Shown: piece after piece, positions 52,210 through 60,152 of the stretch | Layout of the letters: each line of letters opens with the position of its first letter | Position numbering within the stretch: the first letter of the stretch is position 1 | DNA from: Burkholderiales bacterium | GTDB lineage: Bacteria > Pseudomonadota > Gammaproteobacteria > Burkholderiales > Burkholderiaceae_C | Direction: 5' to 3' | NCBI GenBank assembly: GCA_028868305.1 | Contig: JAGWUS010000011.1 | Span: 16,919-80,918 of the forward strand | DNA: 64,000 nucleotides | The notes under the pieces: generated by a model | Database searches by the model: none | The model's input: only the letters and a program-made list of their open reading frames with translations | What the model was told of the DNA's origin: nothing | Position numbers and translations under genes: made by a program

Positions 52210-53376
52210 CTACAAGGCACCAAACAGCGAGTTGCGCCCCCGGCGCTTGGCCTGGTACATGGCCACATCGGCGCGTCGGTACCAGTTGCTGATGTCCTCG
52301 TCCGGCCGCAGTTCGGCCACACCGAAGGACGCCGGCAGCGTGATGATTTCGTCCCCTTCGGTGATGGCCGTCTGCTGCAACATGGCACGTAGGCGTTCTG
52401 CCATCAGCAGCGCGTCGCTCTGGCTGGTCATGGGCAGCAGCACCAAAAACTCCTCTCCGCCCACGCGCGCCAGCAAGTCCCCTTCGCGCAACTGGCCTGT
52501 GACGGCCAGGGCCACAGCAATCAGGGCCCGGTCTCCCACAGGATGCCCGTATTGGTCGTTGACCATCTTGAAATGGTCCAGGTCCAGCATGATGATGGAT
52601 GCGGGTGTGCCATGCCGCTTCAGGTTCGCGACCTGGCGCTCCAGATGCTCAAAGATGTAGCGCCGCGTGAAGGCACCCGTTAGCTGGTCAACATTGACGA
52701 GGTTTTTGAGCCGTTCCGCAGACCGCTGCTGCTCCGCCCGAGCCTGCATGAGCAGGTCCACCAGCTGCCGGTTGCGTTCGGTGGCATCGAGCTGACGCAC
52801 CAGTTCTCGCCGGTGGTCGCCAGCAACAAGCATGTGAACCACCGACATCACCGCCCAGCCCGACATGATCTGCAGGGCTACGATGCTGTTTACCCAGGTG
52901 ATATGGGCCAGCAATGGCAACATCAGGCCCACCGAGAAGAGCGCATTGGCATAGGGGTGCGGCGCGGCAATCATTGTGCTGATGCCTGCAATGCCCACCA
53001 GCACGCAGAGGTTGATGACGTAGAGCATGAAGTGCGACTGGGACCAGCCAAACCAGACGGAAGACCCCCAGCCCAGTCCTGCCGCCACGCATGTCGCCAG
53101 CAAGGCCCGCGTCCAGCGACGCGCATCAGCGTGTGCCGCTTCGGCCTGCCGGTGGCGCTGCCCGATCCAGAAGACCGAGAGTTCAATAATCACCATCAGG
53201 CCGGTCCAGGTAGCGGCCCGCTGCCAGCCCGCCGACAGGTGAATCACCCAGCCGATGAACAGCAGGCCCAGGGGCGAAGTCTGGGCCCCGCGCATCCAGC
53301 GATCGCGAAATACGCGCAACTGCTCCGCCTGCACCCGAACAGCGATGGCAGCCTCGTTGAACTCTGTGTGGCCCAT
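52210..53376 (-). CDS. Membrane-bound diguanylate cyclase
   Basis: 388 residues. Five or six N-terminal hydrophobic helices (LGLLFIGWVIHLSAG, WTGLMVIIELSVFWIG, FMLYVINLCVLVGIAGIS, IVALQIMSGWAVMSVV) are followed by a coiled-coil linker and a GGDEF domain. The active motif is VGGEEF near residue 303, preceded by the inhibitory I-site REGD at the canonical five-residue distance. It should make c-di-GMP and be feedback inhibited. The membrane domain has no named sensor fold that I recognise. Confidence 0.92.
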   Translation of the reverse strand: MGHTEFNEAAIAVRVQAEQLRVFRDRWMRGAQTSPLGLLFIGWVIHLSAGWQRAATWTGLMVIIELSVFWIGQRHRQAEAAHADARRWTRALLATCVAAGLGWGSSVWFGWSQSHFMLYVINLCVLVGIAGISTMIAAPHPYANALFSVGLMLPLLAHITWVNSIVALQIMSGWAVMSVVHMLVAGDHRRELVRQLDATERNRQLVDLLMQARAEQQRSAERLKNLVNVDQLTGAFTRRYIFEHLERQVANLKRHGTPASIIMLDLDHFKMVNDQYGHPVGDRALIAVALAVTGQLREGDLLARVGGEEFLVLLPMTSQSDALLMAERLRAMLQQTAITEGDEIITLPASFGVAELRPDEDISNWYRRADVAMYQAKRRGRNSLFGAL

Positions 53377-53492
53377 TCTTCCATTGTAGAAGTATGGTGG
53401 ACCACACAGGCGTTACGCACCTCCACGGCAGGAACGGTGCTGGCGCCACCGACCAGCCCGCAACCATCGGGCACGCCCCAAGTCGGGGCGCT

Positions 53493-54023
53493 TCAGGTAC
53501 GCAGGGCTTGGGCGAGCGCAAACACCGAGTTGGGCGCAGTGGTGCGCACCGGCTCGGGCTTGGCTTTGGCAAACACGCCTTTCTTGCCAGTCTTGCGCTC
53601 TTCCACCTTGAAGCCTTTGGCACGCTGCTGGATCGACAGGCTGCTCAGGGTGATGGTTTTCATGTGCGCCATCAGTGTGGTGTGCAGGGTATTCCACAGG
53701 TCCTGCGTCATGTCCTGCGGATCGCACGCGCCTTCGCCTTGCAGCGCGGCTGCGCCCTGTTTGGCACCACCTTCGATGGCGGCCACGATGTCAGCCACCG
53801 TGATGGCATGCGCCGCCATGCCCAGCGTATAGCCGCCACCGGGCCCACGTGTGCTCTCCACCAGTCCGTGTTGGCGCAGTTTGGCAAACACCTGCTCCAG
53901 GTAAGAGAGGGAAATGTGGTGGCGCAGTGCCAGATCCGCCAGGGGCACCGGAGTGGCGTTGTCACGCAGCGCCAGATCAATCATCGCGTTGATGGCAAAT
54001 CGGCCTCGGGTACTGAGTCGCAT
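53493..54023 (-). CDS. Rrf2-family regulator with reduced Cys cluster
   Basis: 176 residues. Rrf2/IscR winged helix: MRLSTRGRFAINAMIDLALR, SLSYLEQVFAKLRQHGLVES, RGPGGGYTL. IscR binds its [2Fe-2S] cluster through three Cys in the region after AIEG. Here that segment reads EGACDPQDMTQDLWNTLHTT, with one Cys only. Residues 125-176 form a basic extension (GFKVEERKTGKKGVFAKAKP) absent from typical IscR. It may be cluster-free or use a different ligand set. No iscSUA genes follow, unlike genuine iscR. A thioesterase gene is divergent. Confidence 0.85.
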   Translation of the reverse strand: MRLSTRGRFAINAMIDLALRDNATPVPLADLALRHHISLSYLEQVFAKLRQHGLVESTRGPGGGYTLGMAAHAITVADIVAAIEGGAKQGAAALQGEGACDPQDMTQDLWNTLHTTLMAHMKTITLSSLSIQQRAKGFKVEERKTGKKGVFAKAKPEPVRTTAPNSVFALAQALRT

Positions 54024-54085
54024 GGTTTTTCCTTTAAACAGAAAGATGACCCTCCAATGTATGCGCGCAGACAGTTCGCATAAAC

Positions 54086-54097
54086 CACTATTTAGTG
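54086..54097 (+). promoter_or_regulatory. Short palindrome upstream of the Rrf2 gene
   Basis: CACTA-TT-TAGTG, perfect 5-base arms, 63 bases before the Rrf2 start in an AT-rich gap. A candidate operator only; short enough to arise by chance. Confidence 0.3.
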
Positions 54098-54178
54098 CAG
54101 TTTAATTTCTGAAAAACAGGAGTATTCAGCCTCTTTGGGTCCAAATTGTCCGGTGTGCTGCTTATTCTGGGTCGCGAA

Positions 54179-54240
54179 TTTACTATCAAAATCATAGCTA
54201 CCTGTGCATATGCGACAGGGGCCAGAGGCACTTTTTGCTT
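54179..54240 (+). repeat. Dispersed ~60-bp element, copy E
   Basis: actatcaaaatcatagctac, ctgtgcatatgcgac, aggggccagaggc, actttttgctt. It lies in the 247-base gap between the divergent Rrf2 and thioesterase genes, ending 31 bases before the thioesterase start. Confidence 0.72.
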
Positions 54241-54270
54241 ATAGTGGGGGTTACTTAACAAGGAATCAAT

Positions 54271-54696
54271 GTGCGTATCTGGAAAAGCCCCATCACCATC
54301 GAAGGCCTCACCGAAGTCAGCAAGAACACCGCCGTCAGTTACCTGGGCATCGAGTTTCTGGAAATTGGCGACGACTACCTGACCGCCCGCGTGCCCGTGA
54401 ACCGCAACACCTGTCAGCCTTATGGCCTGCTGCATGGCGGCGTATCAGTGGTGCTGGCCGAAACGCTGGGCTCCACCGGTGCGGCCTGCGCCTGCGAGCC
54501 GGGCCAGAAAGTGGTGGGGCTGGACATCAACGCCAACCACCTGCGCAGCACCACCAGCGGCTGGGTCACCGGCACGGCGCGCGCAGTGCACGTCGGCCGC
54601 ACCACCCAGGTCTGGCAGATTGACCTGAAAGACGACGAAGACCGGCTGACCTGCGTGTCGCGCATCACCATGGCGGTGCTGCAGCCGAAGTCCTGA
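54271..54696 (+). CDS. Hotdog-fold acyl-CoA thioesterase (PaaI/YdiI type)
   Basis: 141 residues, GTG start with AAGGA before it. A single hotdog domain carries the central motif YGLLHGGVSVVLAETLGSTG, with the HGG and the catalytic Glu of the YdiI/EntH/MenI branch. GLDINANHLRSTTSGWVTGT forms the partner strands. It would hydrolyse aryl- or acyl-CoA thioesters. Together with the adjacent benzoate operon it may release trapped CoA from aromatic-CoA dead ends; this link is inferred from position only. It converges with livF. Confidence 0.88.
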   Translation: MRIWKSPITIEGLTEVSKNTAVSYLGIEFLEIGDDYLTARVPVNRNTCQPYGLLHGGVSVVLAETLGSTGAACACEPGQKVVGLDINANHLRSTTSGWVTGTARAVHVGRTTQVWQIDLKDDEDRLTCVSRITMAVLQPKS

Positions 54697-54704
54697 GCGG
54701 TGAT

Positions 54705-55421
54705 TTACACGCCGAGGAAACTGGAGAGTTCCGTGCTGGACGCCACGGCGTCCGCGCTGCCTTGCAGCACCACCTGGCCTTTTTGCAGTACCAGTGCACG
54801 GTCGGATTGCGCCAGCACCTTGCGGTAGTCGCGGTCCACAATCAGGGTAGCAATACCGCTCTTGCGAATGTCGGCAATCACGCGCCAGATCTCGGCCACG
54901 ATCAGGGGTGCCAGGCCTTCGGTGGCCTCATCCAGAATGATCAGCTCGGGGTGCGTCATCAGCGAGCGTCCGATGGACAGCATCTGCTGCTCGCCGCCCG
55001 ACAGTTGCGCGCCCAGATTGGTGAGCCGCTCCTTGAGGCGGGGAAAGGCGTCCATCACCCGATCAAACGACCAGTCGTTGCGGCCATCACGCCCGCGCCG
55101 GGCCGCCATGGTCAGGTTTTCGCGCACCGTCAGGTTGGAGAACACACCGCGGCCTTCGGGCACGTAAGCCACGCCCAGGCGGGCCACCTCATAGGGCCGC
55201 GCCCCCGACATGTCCTGCCCGAACAGGCTGATGTGGCCATCTCGCTGGGCCACATGGCCGAGCAGGGTACGGATCAGGGTGCTCTTGCCCATGCCGTTGC
55301 GGCCCAGCAGACCCACCGTTTCGCCGCGTGCTATCTGCACGTCCACGCCATGCAGCACATGGCTGGAGCCATACCAGGCGTGGACCGCGCGCGCGTCCAG
55401 AATGTACTCAGAGGAGGCCAT
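54705..55421 (-). CDS. livF: ABC importer ATPase, LivF type
   Basis: 238 residues from ATG 55421, one base after the livG stop. Walker A GLLGRNGMGKSTL, signature LSGGEQQMLSIGRSL, Walker B LIILDEATEGLAP, and the LivF-typical YVPEGRGVFSNLTVRENL. It is the second ATPase of a branched-chain-amino-acid-type importer (HAAT family). The operon also contains benzoate-CoA ligase and boxD, so the likely cargo is benzoate or a related aromatic acid and not leucine. Confidence 0.9.
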   Translation of the reverse strand: MASSEYILDARAVHAWYGSSHVLHGVDVQIARGETVGLLGRNGMGKSTLIRTLLGHVAQRDGHISLFGQDMSGARPYEVARLGVAYVPEGRGVFSNLTVRENLTMAARRGRDGRNDWSFDRVMDAFPRLKERLTNLGAQLSGGEQQMLSIGRSLMTHPELIILDEATEGLAPLIVAEIWRVIADIRKSGIATLIVDRDYRKVLAQSDRALVLQKGQVVLQGSADAVASSTELSSFLGV

Positions 55422-55422
55422 G

Positions 55423-56175
55423 TCAATGTTCTCCCAGATAGGCAATCCGCACCTGCGGATTGGTACGCACATTGGCCGGGGTATCGGTCGCGATCACGGC
55501 GCCATTGACCATCACGGTCACCTGGTCGGCAATGCGGAACACCGCGTCCATGTCGTGCTCGACCAGCAGAATGGCGTGGTCAGTTTTAAGCTCCTGCAAC
55601 ATGGCGAGCATCCGTTCGGTTTCTTCAGCACCCATACCCGCCAGCGGCTCGTCGAGCAGCAGCACCTGCGGCTGCGTCGCCAGGCACATGGCGATTTCCA
55701 GCTGGCGCTTCTGGCCATGAGACAACAAGCCGGCGGGACGGTCCAGCAGGTCTTTCAGGCCCGAGCGCTGCGCCACTGCGTGGGCAATCGTGGTCGTTGC
55801 TTCACAATGCTGTGCACTGGCCCAGAAGGTCCAGGGCTTCTGGTGCATGGCCTGCGCCGCGAGGCGGCAGTTCTCAAACACAGTGAAGACGGGGTAAATG
55901 GTGTTGCGCTGGTAGCTGCGGCCCAGACCGGCACGGGCACGGCGGGGTTGGGCCCACTGCGTGACGTCCTGGCCCAGAAGTTCCACGGAGCCTTCCGACG
56001 GTGGAATCTCGCCCGACAGGATATTGATCAGTGTGGATTTGCCCGCGCCGTTGGTGCCGATCACCGCGTGCACATTGCCGCGCCCCAGGGCCAGCGACAC
56101 TTTGTTCAGGGCGACCAGCCCCCCCCAGCGGCGGGTGATGCCGGTCCCACGCAGCAGGATGTCAGACGGTTTCAT
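55423..56175 (-). CDS. livG: ABC importer ATPase, LivG type
   Basis: 250 residues from ATG 56175 (MKPSDILLRGTG), overlapping the livM end by 14 bases; a longer reading lies inside livM. Walker A GTNGAGKSTLINIL, LivG-type insert LGRSYQRNTIYPVFTVFENC, signature LLSHGQKRQLEIAM and Walker B VLLLDEPLAGMG. Note LSHG in place of the usual LSGG or LSYG. First ATPase of the importer; pairs with LivF at the cytoplasmic face. Confidence 0.9.
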   Translation of the reverse strand: MKPSDILLRGTGITRRWGGLVALNKVSLALGRGNVHAVIGTNGAGKSTLINILSGEIPPSEGSVELLGQDVTQWAQPRRARAGLGRSYQRNTIYPVFTVFENCRLAAQAMHQKPWTFWASAQHCEATTTIAHAVAQRSGLKDLLDRPAGLLSHGQKRQLEIAMCLATQPQVLLLDEPLAGMGAEETERMLAMLQELKTDHAILLVEHDMDAVFRIADQVTVMVNGAVIATDTPANVRTNPQVRIAYLGEH

Positions 56176-57154
56176 CGTCGCCTCCCTTTGCGCGGGATGC
56201 GCCAAGCAAGCGGTCGCGAATCTGCGCAGGCACGCCCACCAGACCACTGGGCAGCAAGGCTACGCTGGCAATGATGGTCACCCCCAGACCCAGATGCCAG
56301 TGCTTGGCAAACTCGCCAAACACGGCTTCGGACTTGAAAAACTCCTGCAGCAGTGCAAAAGCAAAAGCACCAATGAGAGCACCCCGCAAGTGGCCCAGGC
56401 CCCCCAGAATGATCATGATCAGCACCTCGCCTGAAAGATGCCAGCTGATGAGCTCGGGGTTCACCGTGCCGTCTTTCACTGCAAAAAGAAATCCGGCCAG
56501 TCCGGCCATGGCACCTGAAATGACAAAGGCAGCCAGTTTGTAGGGGTAGGTGGAAAAACCGGTGGCACGCATGCGCTGCTCATTGACCCGAATACCCGCC
56601 AGCGCCCGGCCAAAGCGGGAACGTCCCAGCAGGGCCAGGAAACCAAAGCTGGCGGCCAAACAGGCCAGTGTGAAACCATAGAGCGTGTTGGCCTTGTCCA
56701 GGTCCAGCACTTCACCCAGCACGGGTTTCATCAACAGGTAAATGCCATCGGTGCCACCACCCAGCGGCGTGTCATGCACCACGTAGTAGGCCATCTGGGC
56801 AAAGGCGAGCGTCACCATGATGAAGTACACCCCCTTGGTGCGCAAACTCAAGGCGCCCACCACCAGCGCGTAGAGTGCCGCCGCCAGCACACTGGCAGGC
56901 AACAGCCAGAGAACGGAACCGGGACCCTCCGACGGGGACAAAAGCACCGTAGCGTAAGCGCCAATGCCAAAGAAGGCCGCATGGCCAAAACACACTAGGC
57001 CCGTTCCACCCACCAGCAACTCCAGACTCAGCGCAAAAAGCGCCATGACCATGATCTTGGTAGCCAGGTCAATGCCGTACTGCCCCGCAAAGAAGGGAAA
57101 AATGGCCAGGCCAGCGAACGCCAGCAGAACAAACACATAACGAAATTGGGTCAT
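56162..57154 (-). CDS. livM: ABC importer permease, LivM type
   Basis: 330 residues, about 9-10 membrane helices. Family segments: ALFALSLELLVGGTGLVCFGHAAFFGIGAYA, TKGVYFIMVTLAFAQMAYYV and the coupling region GRSRFGRALAGIRVNEQRMR. It forms the heterodimeric channel with LivH. It starts 14 bases after the livH stop and overlaps livG, consistent with one polycistronic mRNA. Confidence 0.92.
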   Translation of the reverse strand: MTQFRYVFVLLAFAGLAIFPFFAGQYGIDLATKIMVMALFALSLELLVGGTGLVCFGHAAFFGIGAYATVLLSPSEGPGSVLWLLPASVLAAALYALVVGALSLRTKGVYFIMVTLAFAQMAYYVVHDTPLGGGTDGIYLLMKPVLGEVLDLDKANTLYGFTLACLAASFGFLALLGRSRFGRALAGIRVNEQRMRATGFSTYPYKLAAFVISGAMAGLAGFLFAVKDGTVNPELISWHLSGEVLIMIILGGLGHLRGALIGAFAFALLQEFFKSEAVFGEFAKHWHLGLGVTIIASVALLPSGLVGVPAQIRDRLLGASRAKGGDDETV

Positions 57155-57167
57155 GGCAGTGTCCGGT

Positions 57168-58049
57168 TCAGCCAGCTTTAAAGAGGCCGTCCGGTTTCCA
57201 CAGCAGGATCAGCGCCATCAGCACATACACCAGCACGCCGGCCGCCTGCGGCAGAAGCACCTTGCCGAAAGTGTCCACAAGGCCGATCAACAGGGATGCC
57301 AGCAGTGCCCCACGAATCGATCCGATACCGCCGATCACCACCACGACAAAACAGACAATCAGCACCGAGTTGCCCATGCCCGGGTACACCGAGGACACCG
57401 GAGCGGCCACCATGCCGGCAAGCACGGCGATGGCCACCCCAGCGGCAAACACTACACGGTAGAGAAACTTGATATCAATTCCCAGCGACTGCACCATCTC
57501 GCGGTTGGTGCTGCCTGCACGAATCATCATGCCCAGCCGGGTGCGGGAAAACACAAAATACATGGCCAGCGCCAGCGCCAGACAGACACCCGAGATGAAG
57601 AGCCGGTAGACCGGGTAAGTCATCATGTCGCCCAGCGGCAGACTACCTGCGAGAAAATCCGGCGGCGTGACACCATGCACATCGTCACCCACCAGCAGGC
57701 TGCGCATCTCTTCAAACACCAGAATCAGGCCGTACGTCATCAGCACTTGCTGCAGGTGTTCACGCTCGTACAGAAAACTGAAAAACGCCCACTCCAGCAC
57801 GTAACCCAGCAGAACGGCAAGTACCACACCAACGAACAGGGTGGCAAAAAAACCACCCCCCAGCGTACCGGCCACCAAAGGGGCCAGCGCGTAGGCCATA
57901 TAGGCACCAATCATGTAGAAGCTGCCATGGGCGAGGTTGATGACGCCCATGATGCCGAAGATCAGCGTCAGGCCTGACGCCACCAGGAACAGCAGCAGCC
58001 CGTATTGCAGTGCATTGAGGCACTGGATGAGAAAGGTGATGAAGTTCAT
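57168..58049 (-). CDS. livH: ABC importer permease, LivH type
   Basis: 293 residues from ATG 58049 (MNFITFLIQCLNALQYG); upstream in-frame sequence is a repeat-bearing intergenic region. Typical LivH: LVASGLTLIFGIMGVINLAH, GSFYMIGAYMAYALAPLVAG, and the coupling helix TRLGMMIRAGSTNREMVQSL. Membrane partner of LivM. A 124-base gap with a GC-rich repeat separates it from livK, which could lower downstream expression relative to the binding protein. Confidence 0.92.
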   Translation of the reverse strand: MNFITFLIQCLNALQYGLLLFLVASGLTLIFGIMGVINLAHGSFYMIGAYMAYALAPLVAGTLGGGFFATLFVGVVLAVLLGYVLEWAFFSFLYEREHLQQVLMTYGLILVFEEMRSLLVGDDVHGVTPPDFLAGSLPLGDMMTYPVYRLFISGVCLALALAMYFVFSRTRLGMMIRAGSTNREMVQSLGIDIKFLYRVVFAAGVAIAVLAGMVAAPVSSVYPGMGNSVLIVCFVVVVIGGIGSIRGALLASLLIGLVDTFGKVLLPQAAGVLVYVLMALILLWKPDGLFKAG

Positions 58050-58110
58050 GGTGTGTAGTTGAAGGCAAAACGCCGCGGCGCGAGAGCCAAAAATTCCCGC
58101 CGGGCCGCCC

Positions 58111-58169
58111 CAAGGGAATTTAGCCCCCTCGGGGGGCAGCGACCCGCGCAGCGGCGGAGCGTGGGGGCC
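58111..58169 (+). repeat. GC-rich intergenic element, copy 2
   Basis: Contains the 33-base block shared with 21479-21511 (here 58136-58168), preceded by agccccctcggggggc. An aattccc/gggaatt inverted pair (58091-58119) lies just before it. It sits between livK and livH inside the operon. The structure could cause partial termination or mRNA processing. Confidence 0.7.
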
Positions 58170-58173
58170 ACAT

Positions 58174-59337
58174 TCACATCTTGCAGCCACGGGCCGGGTC
58201 AGCGAGACCCTTGACCGCAATGCCAATCATCTTGTTTTCCTTGTTGCTGACCTGGCGCAGGTAGAAGTCCTGCACCGGGTTATGCGCCTTGGAAATCATG
58301 AAAGGGCCACGGGGACTGTCGATCTTGGCTTTTTCGAGCGCTGCTGCAAATTCGGCCTTCTTGCTCACATCACCGTTGACCGCTTTCAGGCCAATGGCCA
58401 GCATCTGTGCCGCGTCATAGCCCTGCACGGCATACACGTCGGGTTGCAGTTTGTAGGTCTTGGCGTAGGACAGACGGAATTCGTTGTCGCGCTTGGTGTT
58501 CAGGCTATCGGCGTAGTGCAGCGTGGTGAACAGGCCTTCGGCGGATTCGCCCTGGGCTTCGAGCGTACCGTCGGTAATGAAACCGGGGCCATACAGGGGA
58601 ATGTTTTTCTTCAGTCCGGCTGCAGCATAGTCTTTGACGAATTTCACGGCAGACGCACCCGCAAAGAAGGTGTAAACCGCGTCAGGCTTGGCTGCAGCAA
58701 TTTCGGTCAGTAGCACCTGAAATTCCTCGTTGGGGAAGGGCAGCGTGAGCTGCTTGACGATTTTGCCGCCGCCCTTCTCAAAAGCTTCTTTGAAACCAGC
58801 CACGGATTCATCGCCTGCTGCGTATTTCCAGGTGATAGTGACTGCGGTCTTGTGGCCCTTCTTGGCGGCTACCTCTCCCATGGCAAAGCCGGGTTGCCAG
58901 TTGGAGAACGAGCTGCGGAAGATATTGGGTGCGCACATAGGACCTGTGATGGCATCGGCACCGCCATTGGGCACGATCAGCAGCGTATTGGTATCTTTGG
59001 CAACCTTGGCCATGGCCATGGCGACACCGGAGTGGACCGAGCCAATCAGCACATCGACGTGGTCGCGCTTGACCAGCTTGTTGACGTTGTCCGTGGCTTT
59101 GGGAGGTGCAGACTCGTCATCGACTTTGAAGAATTCAAGCTCGCGGCCCGCCAGCTTGCCGCCTTGCTCGGCCACATACAGCCGGAAACCGTTTTCAATA
59201 GCGTTGCCCAGTGCGGCATACGTGCCTGTGTACGGCAGCATGAGGCCCACCTTGAGCTTGGCCTGTGTTTGCGCCAAGGCAGCCGTGGAAAGCACAACGG
59301 CGGCGGCCGCGATGAGGGTTTTCTGGAATGTTTTCAC
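58174..59337 (-). CDS. livK: ABC importer substrate-binding protein, LivK type
   Basis: 387 residues with a GTG start that shares the GTGA with the stop of the upstream hydrolase gene. A signal peptide (TLIAAAAVVLSTAALAQ) sends it to the periplasm. Periplasmic binding fold type I: KVGLMLPYTGTYAALGNAIE, VDVLIGSVHSGVAMAMAKVA, YGPGFITDGTLEAQGESAEG. Position in the benzoate operon indicates binding of benzoate or another aromatic acid. Members of this group elsewhere bind aromatics, but specificity cannot be read from the sequence. Confidence 0.9.
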   Translation of the reverse strand: MKTFQKTLIAAAAVVLSTAALAQTQAKLKVGLMLPYTGTYAALGNAIENGFRLYVAEQGGKLAGRELEFFKVDDESAPPKATDNVNKLVKRDHVDVLIGSVHSGVAMAMAKVAKDTNTLLIVPNGGADAITGPMCAPNIFRSSFSNWQPGFAMGEVAAKKGHKTAVTITWKYAAGDESVAGFKEAFEKGGGKIVKQLTLPFPNEEFQVLLTEIAAAKPDAVYTFFAGASAVKFVKDYAAAGLKKNIPLYGPGFITDGTLEAQGESAEGLFTTLHYADSLNTKRDNEFRLSYAKTYKLQPDVYAVQGYDAAQMLAIGLKAVNGDVSKKAEFAAALEKAKIDSPRGPFMISKAHNPVQDFYLRQVSNKENKMIGIAVKGLADPARGCKM

Positions 59338-60152
59338 CGGATGTCTCCTTCGAGTTGTCGTTTAAAAAAGTGTGTGACCGCTGCAATGAGCAGGTCGGTT
59401 TGGTCTTTGTGCGGCGAATGCCCGCAGGCTTTCATTTCCAGCAATTCGCATTGGGGCACTTTGCGGGCAATGCCGCGAATCTGCTCCAGCGTTCCGTACT
59501 CGTCATCGACCCCTTGCACTGCCATCAGTGGACACTGGATGCTAGCGAGTTGGTCATCAATACGCCATGGGCGAAACCTAGGGTCCAGCCAGATGCCGTT
59601 CCAGCCCCAGAAGGCCGAATCCGGGTTCGCATGATAGCGCGCGAGGCGCTGACGCAAGTCGGTTTCCTGATAGGCCGTTCGGGCCTGGGCAATGCTGGTC
59701 ACCGAAATGTCTTCCACCAGGATATGCGGCGCCACCACAATGGCCCCCGCAAGCTGCGCAGGGTGGTGCGCGGCGTACAGCAAGGCAATGGAGGCACCGT
59801 CGCTATGGCCAAACAACCAGGGTGGCTGCTTGTCCACATCGACACCCACGGCACATAGAAATGCAGGCAGCACCTCATTGGCCTGGCGGTGCATGAAGTC
59901 CGGGGCCCAATGCTCGTCCTCTGCACGCGGCGTGGAGTTGCCGTAGCCGGGGCGGGAGTACACCAGCCCCCGGCACCCAACGGCCTGGCACAGCTGGTCT
60001 GGAAAGTTGCGCCACATCGACACCGAGCCCAGCCCCTCGTGCAAAAACACCATGGCGGGTGCCTGCGCATCGCGCACGCCCACCCATTGGTATTCCAGCC
60101 GCACCGGGCGACCACACCAGTCGATCGTGACGAACTCCACCGTCGCGGTCAT
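59334..60152 (-). CDS. Alpha/beta hydrolase of the benzoate operon
   Basis: 272 residues. Alpha/beta hydrolase fold: oxyanion segment VFLHEGLGSVSMW, nucleophile elbow GHSDGAS with Ser117, acid DDEYGTLEQI and final His in CGHSPHKDQTD. It overlaps bclA by 4 bases and livK by 4 bases, so it belongs firmly to this operon. Hydrolases at this position occur in box clusters of related bacteria. A role in ester or thioester cleavage supporting benzoate use is likely but unproven. No signal peptide. Confidence 0.85.
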   Translation of the reverse strand: MTATVEFVTIDWCGRPVRLEYQWVGVRDAQAPAMVFLHEGLGSVSMWRNFPDQLCQAVGCRGLVYSRPGYGNSTPRAEDEHWAPDFMHRQANEVLPAFLCAVGVDVDKQPPWLFGHSDGASIALLYAAHHPAQLAGAIVVAPHILVEDISVTSIAQARTAYQETDLRQRLARYHANPDSAFWGWNGIWLDPRFRPWRIDDQLASIQCPLMAVQGVDDEYGTLEQIRGIARKVPQCELLEMKACGHSPHKDQTDLLIAAVTHFFKRQLEGDIR

